This document shows, piece after piece, positions 44,101-59,100 of a stretch of DNA of 64,000 nt; positions within the stretch are counted from its first letter, which is position 1, and each line of letters starts with the position of its first letter. The notes under the pieces were generated by a model that was not told the origin of the DNA, searched no databases, and saw only the letters and a list, made by a program, of their open reading frames with translations. Made by a program: the position numbers and the translations under genes. This DNA is from Archivesica marissinica (lineage: Eukaryota; Mollusca; Bivalvia; Venerida; Vesicomyidae), in NCBI GenBank assembly GCA_014843695.1, contig CM026390.1:95496804-95560803 (forward strand). Reading direction: 5' to 3'.

Positions 44101-47100
44101 GGTAAATGTGCGCTCTATCGTTAATACTGGATACAGGGACGGCGGTAAATGTGCGCTCTATCGTTAATACTGGATACAGGGACGTCGGTAAATGTGCGCT
44201 CTATCGTTAATACTGGATACAGGGACGGCGGTAAATGTGCGCTCTATCGTTAATACTGGATACAGGGACGGCGGTAAATGTGCGCTCTATCATTAATACT
44301 GGATACAGGGACGTCGGTAAATGTGCGCTCTATCGTTAATACTGGATACAGGGACGGCGGTAAATGTGCGCTCTATCGTTAATACTGGATACAGGGACGG
44401 CGGTAAATGTGCGTTCTATCGTTAATACTGGATACAGGGACGGCGGTAAATGTGCGCTCTGTCGTTAATACTGGATACAGGGACGGCGGTAAATGTGCGC
44501 TCTATCGTTAATACTGGATACAGGGACGGCGGTAAATGTGCGCTCTATCGTTAATACTGGATACAGGGACGGCGGTAAATGTGCGCTCTATCGTTAATAC
44601 TGGATACAGGGACGTCGGTAAATGTGCGCTCTATCGTTAATACTGGATACAGGGACGGCGGTAAATGTGCGCTCTATCGTTAATACTGGATACTGGGACG
44701 GCGGTAAATGTGCGCTCTATCGTTAATACTGGATACAGGGACGGCGGTAAATGTGTGCTCTATCGTTAATACTGGATACATGGACGTCGGTAAATGTGCG
44801 CTCTATCGTTAATACTGGATACAGGGACGGCGGTAAATGTGCGCTCTATCGTTAATACTGGATACAGGGACGTCGGTAAATGTGCGCTCTATCGTTAATA
44901 CTGGATACAGGGACGATGGTAAATGTGCGCTCTATCGTTAATACTGGATACATGGACGATGATAAATGTGCGCTCTGTCGTTAATATTGGATACAGGGAC
45001 GATGGTAAATGTGCGCTCTATCGTTAACACGGGATACAGGGACGTCGGTAAATGTGCGCTCTATCGTTAACACGGGATACAGGGACGTCGGTAAATGTGC
45101 GCTCTATCGTTAATACTGGATACAGGGACGATGGTAAATGTGCGCTCTGTCGTTAGTACTGGATACATGGACGACGGTAAATGTGCGCTCTGTCGTTAGT
45201 ACTGGATACAGGTACAATGGTAAATGTGCGCTCTGTCGTTAGTACTGGATACATGGACGACGGTAAATGTGCGCTCTGTCGTTAGTACTGGATACAGGTA
45301 CAATGGTAAATGTGCGCTCTGTCGTTAGTACTGGATACAGGGACGACGGTAAATGTGCGCTCTGTCGTTAGTACTGGATACAGGTACAATGGTAAATGTG
45401 CGCTCTGTCGTTAGTACTGGATACAGGGACGATGGGTAAATGTGCGCCCTGTCGTTAGTACTGGATACAGGGACGACGGTAAATGTGCGATATGTCGTTA
45501 GTACTGGATACAGGGACGATGGTAAATGTGCGCTCTGTCGTTAGTACTGGATACAGGGACGATGGTAAATGTGCGATATGTCGTTAGTACTGGATACAGG
45601 GACAATGGTAAATGTGCGCTCTGTCGTTAGTACTGGATACAGGGACGTCGGTAAATGTGCGATATGTCGTTAGTACTGGATACAGGGACAATGGTAAATG
45701 TGCGCTCTGTCGTTAGTACTGGATACAGGGACGTCGGTAAATGTGCGCCCTGTCGTTAGTACTGGATACAGGGACGATGGTAAATGTGCGCCCTGTCGTT
45801 AGTACTGGATACAGGGACGATGGTAAATGTGAGCTCTGTCGTTAGTACTGGATACATGGACAATGGTAAATGTGCGATATGTAGTTAGTACTGTATACAG
45901 GGACGATGGTAAATGTGCGCTCTATCGTTAGTACTGGACACAGGGACGACGGTAAATGGGCGCTCTGTCGTTAGTACTGCATACAGGGACGATGGTAAAT
46001 GTGCGATATGTCGTTAGTACTGTATACAGGGACGATGGTAAATGTGCGCTCTATCGTTAGTACTGGATACAGGGACGACGGTAAATGGGCGCTCTGTCGT
46101 TAGTACTGGATACAGGGACGATGGTAAATGTGCGCCCTGTCGTTAGTGCTGTATACATGGACAATGGTAAATGGGCGCTCTGTCGTTAGTACTGGATACA
46201 GGGACGATGGTAAATGTGTGCCCTGTCGTTAGTACTGGATACAGGGACGGCGGTAAATGTGCGCTCTATCGTTAGTACTGGATACAGGGACGATGGTAAA
46301 CGTGCGCTCTGTCGTTAGTACTGGATACAGGGACGGTGGTAAATGTGCGCTCTGTCGTTAGTACTGGATACAGGGACGATGGTAAATGTGCGATATGTCG
46401 TTAGTACTGGATACAGGGACGATGGTAAATGTGCGATATGTCGTTAGTACTGTATACAGGGACGATGGTAAATGTGCGCTCTATCGTTAGTACTGGATAC
46501 AGGGACGACGGTAAATGGGCGCTCTGTCGTTAGTACTGGATACAGGGACGATGGTAAATGTGCGCCCTGTCGTTAGTGCTGTATACATGGACAATGGTAA
46601 ATGGGCGCTTTGTCGTTAGTACTGGATACAGGGACGATGGTAAATGTGCGCTCTATCGTTAGTAATGGATACAGGGACGATGGTAAATGTGCGCTCTGTC
46701 GTTAGTACTGTATACATGGACGACGGTAAATGTGCGCTCTATCGTTAGTACTGGATACAGGGACGATGGTAAATGTGCGCCCTGTCGTTAGTACTGGATA
46801 CAGGGACGGCGGTAAATGTGCGCTCTATCGTTAGTACTGGATACATGGACGATGGTAAACGTGCGCTCTGTCGTTAGTACTGGATACAGGGACGGTGGTA
46901 AATGTGCGCTCTGTCGTTAGTACTGGATACAGGGACGATGGTAAATGTGCGATATGTCATTAGTACTGGATACATGGACGATGGTAAATGTGCGCCCTGT
47001 CGTTAGTACTGGATACAGGGACGATGGTAAATGTGCGCCCTGTCGTTAGTACTGTATACATGGACGATGGTAAATGTGCGCTCTGTCGTTAGTACTGTAT

Positions 47101-50100
47101 ACATGGACGATGGTAAATGTGCGCTCTGTCGTTAGTACTGGATACAGGGACGATGGTAAATGTGCGCCCTGTCGTTAGTGCTGTATACATGGACAATGGT
47201 AAATGGGCGCTCTGTCGTTAGTACTGGATACAGGGACGATGGTAAATGTGCGCCCTGTCGTTAGTACTGGATACAGGGACGATGGTAAATGTGCGCCCTG
47301 TCGTTAGTACTGTATACATGGACGATGGTAAATGTGCGCTCTGTCGTTAGTACTGTATACATGGACGATGGTAAATGTGCGCTCTGTCGTTAGTACTGGA
47401 TACAGGGACGATGGTAAATGTGCGCCCTGTCGTTAGTGCTGTATACATGGACAATGGTAAATGGGCGCTCTGTCGTTAGTACTGGATACAGGGACGATGG
47501 TAAATGTGCGCTCTATCGTTAGTACTGGATACAGGGACGACGGTAAATGTGCGCTCTGTCGTTAGTACTGGATACAGGGACGACGGTAAATGTGCGATAT
47601 GTCGTTAGTACTGGATACAGGGACGATGGTAAATGTGCGATATGTCGTTAGTACTGGATACAGGGACGATGGTAAATGTGCGATATGTCGTTAGTACTGT
47701 ATACAGGGACGATGGTAAATGTGCGCTCTATCGTTAGTACTGGATACAGGGACGACGGTAAATGGGCGCTCTGTCGTTAGTACTGGATACAGGGACGATG
47801 GTAAATGTGCGCCCTGTCGTTAGTGCTGTATACATGGACAATGGTAAATGGGCGCTTTGTCGTTAGTACTGGATACAGGGACGATGGTAAATGTGCGCTC
47901 TATCGTTAGTAATGGATACAGGGACGATGGTAAATGTGCGCTCTGTCGTTAGTACTGTATACATGGACGACGGTAAATGTGCGCTCTATCGTTAGTACTG
48001 GATACAGGGACGATGGTAAATGTGCGCCCTGTCGTTAGTACTGGATACAGGGACGGCGGTAAATGTGCGCTCTATCGTTAGTACTGGATACATGGACGAT
48101 GGTAAACGTGCGCTCTGTCGTTAGTACTGGATACAGGGACGGTGGTAAATGTGCGCTCTGTCGTTAGTACTGGATACAGGGACGATGGTAAATGTGCGAT
48201 ATGTCATTAGTACTGGATACATGGACGATGGTAAATGTGCGCCCTGTCGTTAGTACTGGATACAGGGACGATGGTAAATGTGCGCCCTGTCGTTAGTACT
48301 GTATACATGGACGATGGTAAATGTGCGCTCTGTCGTTAGTACTGTATACATGGACGATGGTAAATGTGCGCTCTGTCGTTAGTACTGGATACAGGGACGA
48401 TGGTAAATGTGCGCCCTGTCGTTAGTGCTGTATACATGGACAATGGTAAATGGGCGCTCTGTCGTTAGTACTGGATACAGGGACGATGGTAAATGTGCGC
48501 CCTGTCGTTAGTACTGGATACAGGGACGATGGTAAATGTGCGCCCTGTCGTTAGTACTGTATACATGGACGATGGTAAATGTGCGCTCTGTCGTTAGTAC
48601 TGTATACATGGACGATGGTAAATGTGCGATATGTCGTTAGTACTGGATACAGGGACGATGGTAAATGTGCGATATGTCGTTAGTACTGGATACATGGACG
48701 ACGGTAAATGTGCGATATGTCGTTAGTACTGGATACAGGGACGATGGTAAATGTGCGCTCTATCGTTAGTGCTGGATACAGGGACGATGGTAAATGTGCG
48801 CTCTATCGTTAGTACTGGATACAGGGACGATGGTAAATGTGCGCTCTATCGTTAGTACTGGATACAGGGACGACGGTAAATGTGCGCTCTGTCGTTAGTA
48901 CTGGATACAGGGACGACGGTAAATGTGCGATATGTCGTTAGTACTGGATACAGGGACGATGGTAAATGTGCGCCCTGTCGTTAGTACTGGATACAGGGAC
49001 GATGGTAAATGTGCGATATGTCGTTAGTACTGGATACAGGGACGATGGTAAATGTGCGCCCTGTCGTTAGTACTGGATACAGGGACGATGGTAAATGTGC
49101 GATATGTCGTTAGTACTGGATACAGGGACGATGGTAAATGTGCGCCCTGTCGTTAGTACTGGATACAGGGACGATGGTAAATGTGCGATATGTCGTTAGT
49201 ACTGGATACAGGGACGATGGTAAATGTGCGCCCTGTCGTTAGTACTGGATACAGGGACGATGGTAAATGTGCGATATGTCGTTAGTACTGGATACAGGGA
49301 CGATGGTAAATGTGCGCCCTGTCGTTAGTACTGGATACAGGGACGATGGTAAATGTGCGATATGTCGTTAGTACTGGATACAGGGACGATGGTAAATGTG
49401 CGCCCTGTCGTTAGTACTGGATACAGGGACGATGGTAAATGTGCGATATGTCGTTAGTACTGGATACAGGGACGATGGTAAATGTGCGCTCTATCGTTAG
49501 TACTGGATACAGGGACGATGGTAAATGTGCGCTCTATCGTTAGTACTGGATACATGGACGATGGTAAATGTGCGATATGTCGTTAGTACTGGATACATGG
49601 ACGACGGTAAATGTGCGATATGTCGTTAGTACTGGATACAGGGACGATGGTAAATGTGCGATATGTCGTTAGTACTGGATACAGGGACGACGGTAAATGT
49701 GCGCTCTGTCGTTAGTATGGATACAGGGACGATGGTAAATGCGCGCTCTGTCGTTAGTACTGGATACAGGGACGGCGGTAAATGTGCGATATGTCGTTAG
49801 TACTGGATACAGGGACGGCGGTAAATGTGCGATATGTCGTTAGTACTGGATACAGGGACGACGGTAAATGTGCGATATGTCGTTAGTACTGTATACAGGG
49901 ACAATGGTAAATGTGCGCTCTGTCGTTAGTACTGGATACATGGGTGACGGTAAATGTGCGCTCTGTCATTAGTACTGTATACATGGGTGACGGTAAATGT
50001 GCGCTCTGTCATTAGTACTGTATACAGGGAAGACGGTAAATGTGCGCTCTGTCATTAGTACTGTATACATGGACAACTGTAAATGTGCGATATGTCGTTA

Positions 50101-53100
50101 GTACTGGATACAGGGACGATGGTAAATGTGCGATATGTCGTTAGTACTGGATACATGGACGATGGTAAATGTGCGATATGTCGTTAGTACTGGATACATG
50201 GACGATGGTAAATGTGCGCTCTGTCGTTAGTACTGGATACAGGGACGGTGGTAAATGTGCGCTCTGTCGTTAGTACTGGATACAGGGACGATGGTAAATG
50301 TGCGCTCTGTCGTTAGTACTGGATACAGGGACGACGGTAAATGTGCGCCCTGTCGTTAGTACTGGATACAGGGACGATGGTAAATGTGCGATATGTCGTT
50401 AGTACTGGATACATGGACGACGGTAAATGTGCGATATGTCGTTAGTACTGGATACAGGGACGATGGTAAATGTGCGCTCTATCGTTAGTGCTGGATACAG
50501 GGACGATGGTAAATGTGCGCTCTATCGTTAGTACTGGATACATGGACGATGGTAAATGTGCGATATGTCGTTAGTACTGGATACATGGACGACGGTAAAT
50601 GTGCGATATGTCGTTAGTACTGGATACAGGGACGATGGTAAATGTGCGATATGTCGTTAGTACTGGATACAGGGACGACGGTAAATGTGCGATATGTCGT
50701 TAGTACTGGATACAGGACGATGGTAAATGTGCGATATGTCGTTAGTACTGGATACAGGGACGACGGTAAATGTGCGCTCTGTCGTTAGTACTGGATACAT
50801 GGACGATGGTAAATGTGCGATATGTCGTTAGTACTGGATACAGGGACGACGGTAAATGTGCGATATGTCGTTAGTACTGGATACAGGGACGATGGTAAAT
50901 GTGCGATATGTCGTTAGTACTGGATACAGGGACGACGGTAAATGTGCGCTCTGTCGTTAGTATGGATACAGGGACGATGGTAAATGCGCGCTCTGTCGTT
51001 AGTACTGGATACAGGGACGGCGGTAAATGTGCGATATGTCGTTAGTACTGGATACAGGGACGGCGGTAAATGTGCGATATGTCGTTAGTACTGGATACAG
51101 GGACGACGGTAAATGTGCGATATGTCGTTAGTACTGTATACAGGGACAATGGTAAATGTGCGCTCTGTCGTTAGTACTGGATACATGGGTGACGGTAAAT
51201 GTGCGCTCTGTCATTAGTACTGTATACATGGGTGACGGTAAATGTGCGCTCTGTCATTAGTACTGTATACAGGGAAGACGGTAAATGTGCGCTCTGTCAT
51301 TAGTACTGTATACATGGACAACTGTAAATGTGCGATATGTCGTTAGTACTTGATACAAGAGCTGCGTCGTACATCTCGCATGCAGAGGTAAATCATAATC
51401 ATTATAATGAAATAATACTGACAATGCCTTAATAAGTATGTAGATATCGGGAAAACAAAGAATGTAGTAACTTTAACACTTTTGCAATGATGTGTGTATG
51501 ACGTGCATATCAGTTCCTGTCTTGTTACCAACTTACCAGTCGGACAATGTTAGCCATATCGAGTTGCCTGACCAGTTCATTGACGATGTCCGAGATCTTA
51601 TCATCCTCTATACGACACAGGCTTGTGGACAACGAGTATTTATTCACAATATATTTGTTGTTTTTGTCCGCCAATATGATGTATTTTTCCAGCTTGTTGG
51701 GATCACATACGATGTCCTTAAAATCAATGGCGCCAACACTGGTTACAAGCTGAAATATACGATTACATTCATGGTATAATGTTTGTCTTACGTTGATCTA
51801 TCATCTCTACGGATTACCAATATGAGGAAAGTCCTCCTGAACTGATTTGTGGAGGAAAATAGCCATTTCAGAATATCTCCTCTGGTTCGTTCACGTGCAT
51901 GGTGTAACGGAAGTCGTGATGGCGCCGTGGTAGCGCGTTCGCTTCAGGTGCGAAAGGCACGGAGTTCGAGCCCCGCTGGAGCCGTTATGATTGTGATCTT
52001 AGGAAAGGCATTTAATTTCCACGTTGCCTCATCTCTCTCCCTCGTGGCGACCCTTGTATTACAAGTCCACCGTGCTAAACATTGAATCAATGAATAGCTA
52101 CAATGAAACAATAAAATCAAATAATGCGACCAATGGATACCAACACTGGTTGCAAGCTGACATAAACGAATACATTAGAATGGTGTAAGGGAGCTGTGAA
52201 TGTATGCCCATAGTAAGTAAATCAAAAGACATTACACGATAGTAACGTGTTTAAAGCGACATTACATCGCAAAAAGCAAATAAAAAGCATTGTTCACGTA
52301 TAAATGCGTTGCTACTACAAATTCGTCCGAATACATTCGAACACCAACATTTTGAATCAATAAACAATGTTTTTGTGATCTACAAACTTTCAAAATTGAA
52401 ATTAGGATTTCATATAACGATTATCCGCGCTCCTGAATTGACGATTGTTTGTCATCGGAGTTAATACTAAACGCACGCGAGATAATGTCGTTTAAAGATA
52501 ATTTAACTAAGACTAGTCTACAAATAAATATGCATAGACACACATGTGAGATATAACGGTAAATCTGTACCATAAATAGTGTTATTCAGGATACACGAGT
52601 TGCATTACGCATGCATGTCGACCCTATTTACATTATTTTGTACTGTCAACAATACGATGTTTGCTTATCAGTTGAAATACTCAGTATTTGAGGCCACTAT
52701 TGGGGGGGGGGGACTTATACCATATAATAGGAAAATACATTGTGTACAAATTTGCGTTTTCAATTATGTAGTGTCGCTTTAAAGGGTATACGACGCATAT
52801 TACGCACTTATAATATAATTCCATTTCTCCGATAACACAAAAATCTTGAGAATCTTGCGGAGATTCGATAAGAAGCAGCATGCTTAATTTCTGATAGCAA
52901 TACATGTTATATTTCTCTACAGGTGACCGATCGTGTGTTACCATGGTAACGTCAATTTTCCTTTCATTAACAACCCTGCGTATACCTTGTCATTATACTA
53001 TATATCTGATAATACGTTATTTGCAACCAACAAGCAATGTATTTTCATTCTCCTTTATCTCATATTTCTTGTGACAATCGGAGGGCTAAATGGATTCCAG

Positions 53101-56100
53101 CATTTCCATACATGTATTAGATGACAGTTCTAACATTCTCGTTAAAATCAATCTATGATATAATATGTTCTTAACCAATTACAAAATTCCTAGTTATATA
53201 TATACATGTATACATTTTATATATTTAAATTTCCATATATTATTGTCATGTGTAAATTTTTAAAATTGCATCTGTAATAATTTATTATGAAGCGCAATAG
53301 AATAAATTTTAATTTTTGCGCTATATAAATGCTATGTATTTGTATGTATTGCTTGTTAAAGATCATCCTTTGCATTCTGAGTAAATAGAATCACATTTGC
53401 AAACAATATAGACCCAGATCAGCCGTGGCGTTGCAATATAGATCCAGATCAGCCGTGGCGTTGCAATATAGATCCAGATCAGCCGCAGCGTAGCGCAAAG
53501 TTTGATCAGGATCTATGTTGTTTGCTGTTCATCCATGCGTTTTAGCTCCGCTATCCGAATAGCAAACATGATAGCGCCTGGTCAGACGACACAGGTACTA
53601 TAATATGCTGTTTGCAAAAGTGATTTGATCTACCGCTAGCATGCATCGGGTTAAGCAGTGTTGTTATTGGAATCAATAGACATGTCTACCTTTTAAAGCA
53701 GCATTACATCGTATGAAATAAAAGATATTTGCAAAATTCATATTTTACGTATGGGTAGCAATGCTGCTACACATTCTAATATTATACTTTGTATACTTAT
53801 GTTCAATTGGTAAACAATGTTTTTTTTGCGATAAAACAAACTCGAAACCGAAAGTAGGACTTTCCGAGTCGATCGGTCATGCATTTGTTTACAACCCGAA
53901 CGCATCGTCCGCACTTGTTTACATTCGGAATGCATCGTCCCCATTTGTCCCATGTTGTCTTTTTTAATTAAATTACTTGAGATGTTGATTCATACCTCTG
54001 TTATCTAAGTCTTTTAGTGACATGTCTACATCCCCGCGAGGGGTTCGACATTAGAGGAAGATAGATAGATAGTCTTTCATGTTCAAAATGTATACGTTGT
54101 TTTATACATCCTCTGTTGTTTCACACATGCGCGCTGTGCGTGTTTACATTTCGTGTGTTGTTAAACAAATTCGCGTATACGACGGTTTATATTTATTGGA
54201 ATTTTATCGTTTCTGAGCTACTATTTCGATTTTTGTAAACACACATACATTAGTATTTATATTTTACCCAAAACATCCTTTATTACGATGTAATGCTGCT
54301 TTAAATGTATGCCAGCTACCATATCGAGCTTACCAACACATTGAGATACATGGCATAAAGTGTATAGTTGATAACAATATTCAGTTTGATTCAGATTTTC
54401 CATTGTTGTATGTATACCTATCCAACTTTACCCTCATAAGCAAACTGCTGAAGTTTTTAGAGAATATTTCTTATATTCAGGGCCACAATTCCCTCCCTTA
54501 TCACATCAAAACAGCACACTCTGTTCCACACTTCAAAGCTTTACATATCAGGTGGTGTAAAAAACAGACCAATAACCTAATACACTGGTAATATACAATT
54601 ATACATGAATATAAGTATTAGTTATTGCAGCTTATATCTTATTTCATATGAAAGTTTTACTGGTTACTGTTTACATGTTTCATTGTGCTATTTCATGTTT
54701 TACTGGTTACTGTTTACATGTTTCATTATGCTATTTCATGTTTTAATTTGTTGAGGGCCTCATGGTAGATTGGTTTAATTGTTCAAATGAGTTCTCTCAT
54801 TAAATAAAGTCTTTATTATTATTATTATTATTATTATGGTGCGCATGCCCTTGTTTCGGTCAATAAACAACAATACCCAGTCACATGTACTCTTGACTGA
54901 AACAAGCGCCTGTACTAGGGCGCCCTTGTTACTCTTAATAACGATTGTATCATTTTATAAAAAAGTATCCCAATAGAGCCTCGTGGTAACTAAATAACTG
55001 TAACAAACTGTAACAAATTACCGTAGCTCACATAAATAGAATGTGGTGACATACTTACTAGATATACTAGACATGCTAGCGTGACACAATACTCTCATAC
55101 ATGTGCATATACAGTCTATGTCCGTTATGAAGATTCCGTTAGACCGAACAAAATACTTCGAAATATCCGAAGATTGACTTAACGAAATTCAATATAAACG
55201 TAGCCAGTTATATGTAAAATGATAGTGTCTGTAACGGGACTTTGGTCCGACTTTTATATAACCGGAGAATTCGACATAACCGACTTTGACATAACGGATG
55301 TAGACTGTATGACCAAATGTATTAACTGTATTATAGCATGGAGAAATAATGAAACTAAATTTGTTGATACAAATTTATCTTAGCTCGATTGCGAAACAAG
55401 TTATTACAACTTATATTAATCACTCTCGAGACCTCATTCCTGATGGAATCCATCGCCACGAGGGAGAGAGAAGAGGCAACGTGGAATTTAAATACCTTGC
55501 CTAAGGGCACAATCCTAACGGCTCCAGCCGGGCTCGAACTCCGGACCTTTCGCACCTGAAGCGAACGCAGCCACTGCGCTATCACGACTTCAACTAAATA
55601 CACTGTACTACTAAATCATACGATGCGAATTGTAACACTTTTTAAATATATATTGTTTACACGGCATATCTCTGTAGTTGAAATATATCTGGGATATGTG
55701 ATATATCTTATCATAATAGTTAACAGTATACATATAATTTCAATCAGTTAACAAGAAAGTTTCTATCAGTATATTATTAACGATAAAGAGGATGAACATA
55801 TAATATACTAAATAAGCATTTGGTTATTTAGCAAGGTGATTCTCAAAGATAATGCTTCTTTGACATATGTGGACAAGTTACGTAACACATTCTTATTAGT
55901 TGAGTTTAGCAATTCTAAAAACTTATACATTGATGGCTTAAAAAGGTAATATTTATGTATATACTTTATGCATACATTACTATTGCATGAACATATACGT
56001 ATAACATGATATTCGTCTTCTATGTCTAATTTGTTACAGCAGTTACAGTATCTTTAATCTCTCGCTGAATTATTAAAGGATGAACTGATGATAAAAAAAT

Positions 56101-59100
56101 ATATATCTGGGTAAGATATGTATATACGGTACATATAAGGCGCAATGCCTACATATACATGGGTCCGCGACTAGGATATTAAACGGAGCAGGTACGGACC
56201 TGGGGTTTGTGTGCGACACAGGTTCAATATTCAGTGACGATGAACAATTGTTTGTAGATATAGCGATTTCAAGGATATGTAGCGGACACGAAATCACGAC
56301 GAACGGACGGCAGACATGTGCAAAACAATTTACATCACTTTCTTCTAAAATGGGCATGAAATAGGTCATAACTAGTTAAGCTCACCGCAACAGCATTTAT
56401 TGACGAATCCATGAGGCCCTCGGCTACTCGTCTATCTAGAATGTCGTATTTGTCAGACAAAATGTTGACCACCTCGTCGGGATCTCGGAACATATTCCTA
56501 ATTAACAGTTTATCATCTGAAAACAAGAAGAATATTGTCAATTACGAAGTACTTACATCTGCATGTCATGTACAAACGGCATACATACATCTAGCCATGT
56601 ACAAATGGCATACATAGACCATGCCATTTACAAACGAGGTACATAGATCAAACCACGTACTTGTAAACGGCATACATAGATCAAACCACCTGCAAAGGAC
56701 ATACATAGATCACACCACGAACAAACGGCATACATATATCAAGCCATGTACAAACGACGTACATATATTAAGCCACGAACAAACGGCATACATAGATCAA
56801 ACCACCTGCAAACGGCATACATAGATCAAACCACCTGCAAACGGCATACATAGATCAAACCACCTGCAAACGACATACATATATCAAGCCATATACAAAC
56901 GACATACATCGATCTAGCCATGTACAAACGACATATACTGAAAATGTGTGCCAGGCTTTCTCGCCATACGTATATGTTGGGAACATGCTATAACTGTCAG
57001 TGTTCGAAACGTACCTATATTTTCTATTGTTTTACCATTAGCCACATCTTTGATGGCGCTCAGTACAATGGTAACAGTCGGCAAAGCTTTAAACGCATCA
57101 ATTGTGCTTTGTTTATTGAGTAAGGGGTCTATTTCCTGTATCATAGCCTGGAATCTGAAACAGAAATAGAGGAGCATAATAATAATACTAATAACCTGGA
57201 GGTGTCTATTGCTACTAGTGATGTCAACCAACGTAACGGAATATCGCGGCGAATATTCAAATGATATATAAATGTATATATTACAATGCTAATGCAGAGA
57301 TTGGAATTGAATCCGTGATTGTGGAGCCTCTATATAGATATCGCATAATGTAATACATTGTATCCTCTGCTGCCCAAAACAAAATTACGATGTAGTTGTA
57401 TTACTTCATCAACAGCAAATAATTGTGGAATTATGGAAGTCGTGAGAGCGCAGTGGATGCGTGTTCGCTTCAGGTGCGAAAGGTCCGGAGTTCGAGCCCC
57501 GCTGGAGCCGTTACGAGTGTGCCCTTAGCAAGACATTTAAATTCCACGTTGGCTCTTCTCTCTCCCTCGTGGCGATGGATTCCATCAGGAATGAGTTCTC
57601 GAGAGTGATTAGTTGTAAGAACTTGTTTCGCAATCGAGCTAAAATAAATTTGTATAAACTAACAGCAAATAATTATTTATTCTGCATTAGGAATGTCATA
57701 TCAAAGTTTACGTTCTATACGTTTAAATATTTCTGATTATTAACTTATACCATCACCTTCCAAAGGCCATTTCTTGCTAATTTCGCTTTCGAGCACGAAT
57801 GTCCATACATGTATGTTAGAAGTTGTATACCATCAGAAGATGACTATGTACACGTTTTATTATTAATTAGCATAATTATCATGTTTTCGGACTATCAACG
57901 CATGTCAATATATTTAGGATACATTCTCATTACAGTGTGGGACATTATATTATTTACATGTGTGTTAAGATCATAAGTATACCAATAGTTAATAGTAGTT
58001 TAATGTTATGATATACAATTGCAGCTGTATATTAAAGTCCCATGGGTTATATATTTTAGTTTTCAGAATATTAATCTATATAATAAAATAATTTTATTTA
58101 TATAGTAATAATAAATTTACTTAATACATTCTTAATAATTGCATGAAAGATGTTTGATGCGTTATTTAAAAAATTAAAAGCCTTTAAAAAGTTTAAAGTA
58201 AGTTAACACGTCATGCATATGTTATTAAAGCATTCTTCTTCTATATTATCACATATTATCACATATAAATATTTGCTTTAGTGTTACATAATTAATTAGA
58301 TATATTGATATAGTGAATTGCTGTCGCCATATTTGTTTATGTGTGCATGTATGCCACATGGGTCTGAGACCTTCTGGATTTAAACAAATAAAAAAATTAG
58401 AAACTTTTCAAACTGCATATTTTACTATGTCCGGTAAAAATATACATGTATTCGTAATAAAGCAAAGTATGTTGTACAGGAATGATGACCATGATGTCTA
58501 ATTCAAATAATTATATATTTTATAATACAGTCATGTACTACCAAGCTTCCAGTTACAAACTCGTACTGTGTACATATATGTAATTTGCTTAAATTGCCCT
58601 ACATTATTTTCAATAATAATTTTTAAGTGAAGAAGTCTATGAAGATGTCTAGCTGAGGACCCATATACACCCCACACACCCCACCCCCCCCCCACACAAT
58701 GTGTGTGGAAGGCATGTGCACGTGTGGAATACGTTTATACTACATATATTAACATATGTTGGCAGCATTGCTGGATTGTATTCATGGGAGGAGTCCACTT
58801 CTAATAATATTTGATTGCATTTTTGTTCATACATTACATTACAATTCTACACACAATGAAATACGTAGAAAACAATATGAAATTATATTAGGATTTATTA
58901 TTATTGCTGTATACGATTTAACCTGGGGGAAAAAGCTACAAGTTATGACAACATTATTAACAGCCCTTGCCATCATGAATCCAATTACAGTTTACATCCG
59001 TTATGTCAAAGTCGGTTATGTCGAATTTTCCGGTTATCTCGAAGTTGGATAAAAGTCCCTTTTCAGACACTATCATTTTACATATATCTGGCTCCGTTTA

